NCBI GenBank assembly: GCA_964399465.1
Contig: CAYNRA010000002.1
Location: 21,837 to 85,836 of the forward strand
Length of the DNA stretch: 64,000 nucleotides
Direction of reading: 5' to 3'
Origin: CAYNRA01 sp964399465
GTDB lineage: Bacteria; Bacteroidota; Bacteroidia; Cytophagales; Spirosomataceae
Below the pieces are notes generated by a model, which was not told the DNA's origin, did no database searches, and saw nothing but the letters and a program-made list of their open reading frames with translations. The position numbers and the translations under genes are program-made. Below, one piece after another: positions 63,220-64,000 of this stretch (positions within the stretch are counted from its first letter, which is position 1; every line of letters starts with the position of its first letter).

Positions 63220-63972
63220 ATGCTAAAACACGAACGTCACAAACGAATATTAGACCAATTAAGTACAGACAAGAAAATCAATTTCGTAGAACTTGCCCAG
63301 CTGATGAATGTCTCTTACGATAGCATCCGCCGAGATGTTATTGAGCTCGAAGACAAGGGTTTTCTAAAAAAGGTGCATGGCGGCGCTGTTGCCAACTCCT
63401 ACTTATCACGCTTAGCAGGAAACGGAAATTCTACTTCTAAAAATCAGGATTTTCAGACGATTTTCAAGAAAATTATACCCACTCTTGAAACTAGCCGAAC
63501 TGTTCTTTTTGATGGAGGAACCACCAATTTCTATATCGCAGAGCACTTCCCAAAACATTTATCAACAACAGTCATTACGAACAATGTGCCACTCGCTATG
63601 ATACTCAACGATCACCCAAAAGTAGAAGTCATTTTACTCGGAGGAACGTACTTCAAGCGATACCAAATTACGATGGGTTTTGACCTAATCCGCCAATTAA
63701 AGAATTTTAAAGTGGATACCTATTTCATGGGAACGAACGGTATTTCTGTAGAAAACGGCTTGACCATCCGACACCACGAAGAATCACTTCTAAAACAACA
63801 CATGATGAGCATTGCTTCAGATGTTGTTTGCTGCTCCATCGACGAGAAAATCGGAAATGTAGAAACATACCGTATTTGTGAGATGAATCAAATTAGTACA
63901 TTGGCAACAAATCTGAAACCCAACCATGAACTTTTACTCCCTTTCCACGGAAAAGTTCAACAGATTCTTTGA
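63220..63972 (+). CDS. DeoR-family transcriptional regulator
   Basis: The 250-residue protein has an N-terminal DeoR winged helix (KKINFVELAQLMNVSYDSIRRDVIELEDKGFLKKVHGGAV, about 16-57). The C-terminal sugar-phosphate-isomerase-like sensor includes FDGGTTNFYIAEHFP, VITNNVPLAMIL and VILLGGTYFKRYQITMG. DeoR proteins usually bind phosphorylated sugars; here the effector is unknown. It is divergent from the permease-epimerase-pepA operon and its start codon lies within about 20 bp of TTTGCA repeats, so it is probably autoregulated and controls that operon. Confidence 0.9.
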   Translation: MLKHERHKRILDQLSTDKKINFVELAQLMNVSYDSIRRDVIELEDKGFLKKVHGGAVANSYLSRLAGNGNSTSKNQDFQTIFKKIIPTLETSRTVLFDGGTTNFYIAEHFPKHLSTTVITNNVPLAMILNDHPKVEVILLGGTYFKRYQITMGFDLIRQLKNFKVDTYFMGTNGISVENGLTIRHHEESLLKQHMMSIASDVVCCSIDEKIGNVETYRICEMNQISTLATNLKPNHELLLPFHGKVQQIL

Positions 63973-64000
63973 AATAAATCAGCCTTTTTGTGGTTAAAAA

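Overview
The window is a compact, AT-leaning bacterial chromosome segment from a member of the Bacteroidota, most likely the Cytophagales. The evidence is a SusC/SusD pair with a GH97 enzyme, two giant VCBS/UnbV-type lipoproteins, several short outer-membrane and lipoprotein genes, an absence of obvious Shine-Dalgarno sequences, and promoters of the Bacteroidota type (TTG, 19-21 bp, TAnnTTTG). I saw no rRNA, tRNA, CRISPR array, intact insertion sequence or prophage.

Layout. 0-10 kb is mostly housekeeping: a ComM/YifB ATPase, a collagen-like lipoprotein, a MazG-like pyrophosphohydrolase, peptidase T, the PLP protein YggS, DUF423, a SprT-like metalloprotein, RuvX, a MoeB-rhodanese fusion, an esterase and a DUF4097 protein. 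10-16 kb is a surface-glycan cassette: Wzm/Wzt exporter, a beta-propeller glycosidase-like protein, a PhyH oxygenase and a GT2 glycosyltransferase. 16-19 kb holds a 969-residue FAD/Fe-S oxidoreductase. 19-33 kb is a polysaccharide-utilisation-like locus: SusC, SusD, a small lipoprotein, a GH97 whose catalytic Glu spacing matches inverting SusB, and two tandem 1100-residue VCBS lipoproteins. 33-45 kb carries cysS, a YghO/ceramide-synthase-like acyltransferase, a 2-hydroxyacid dehydrogenase, murB-moaD-moaE, a decayed tandem membrane-protein duplicate, ppk1 and nupC. 46-48 kb is a META-serpin-lipoprotein operon. 48-51 kb is a translationally coupled M14 peptidase, carboxypeptidase-regulatory-like protein and PD-(D/E)XK nuclease. 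52-57 kb has an ECF sigma/anti-sigma pair, a FucP-type transporter and glpK. 57-59 kb is an AT-rich PIN toxin-antitoxin islet.

The last 5 kb forms the most striking system. A minus-strand operon encodes an amino-acid permease, an L-Ala-D/L-Glu-type dipeptide epimerase (frameshifted here) and leucyl aminopeptidase, and a DeoR-family regulator is divergent to it. The operon's predicted promoter is followed by an 18-codon leader ORF that contains an intrinsic terminator hairpin inside its own coding sequence. The same intergenic region carries palindromic TTTGCA-type repeats suited to DeoR binding. This predicts a peptide-scavenging operon controlled both by a repressor and by leader translation.
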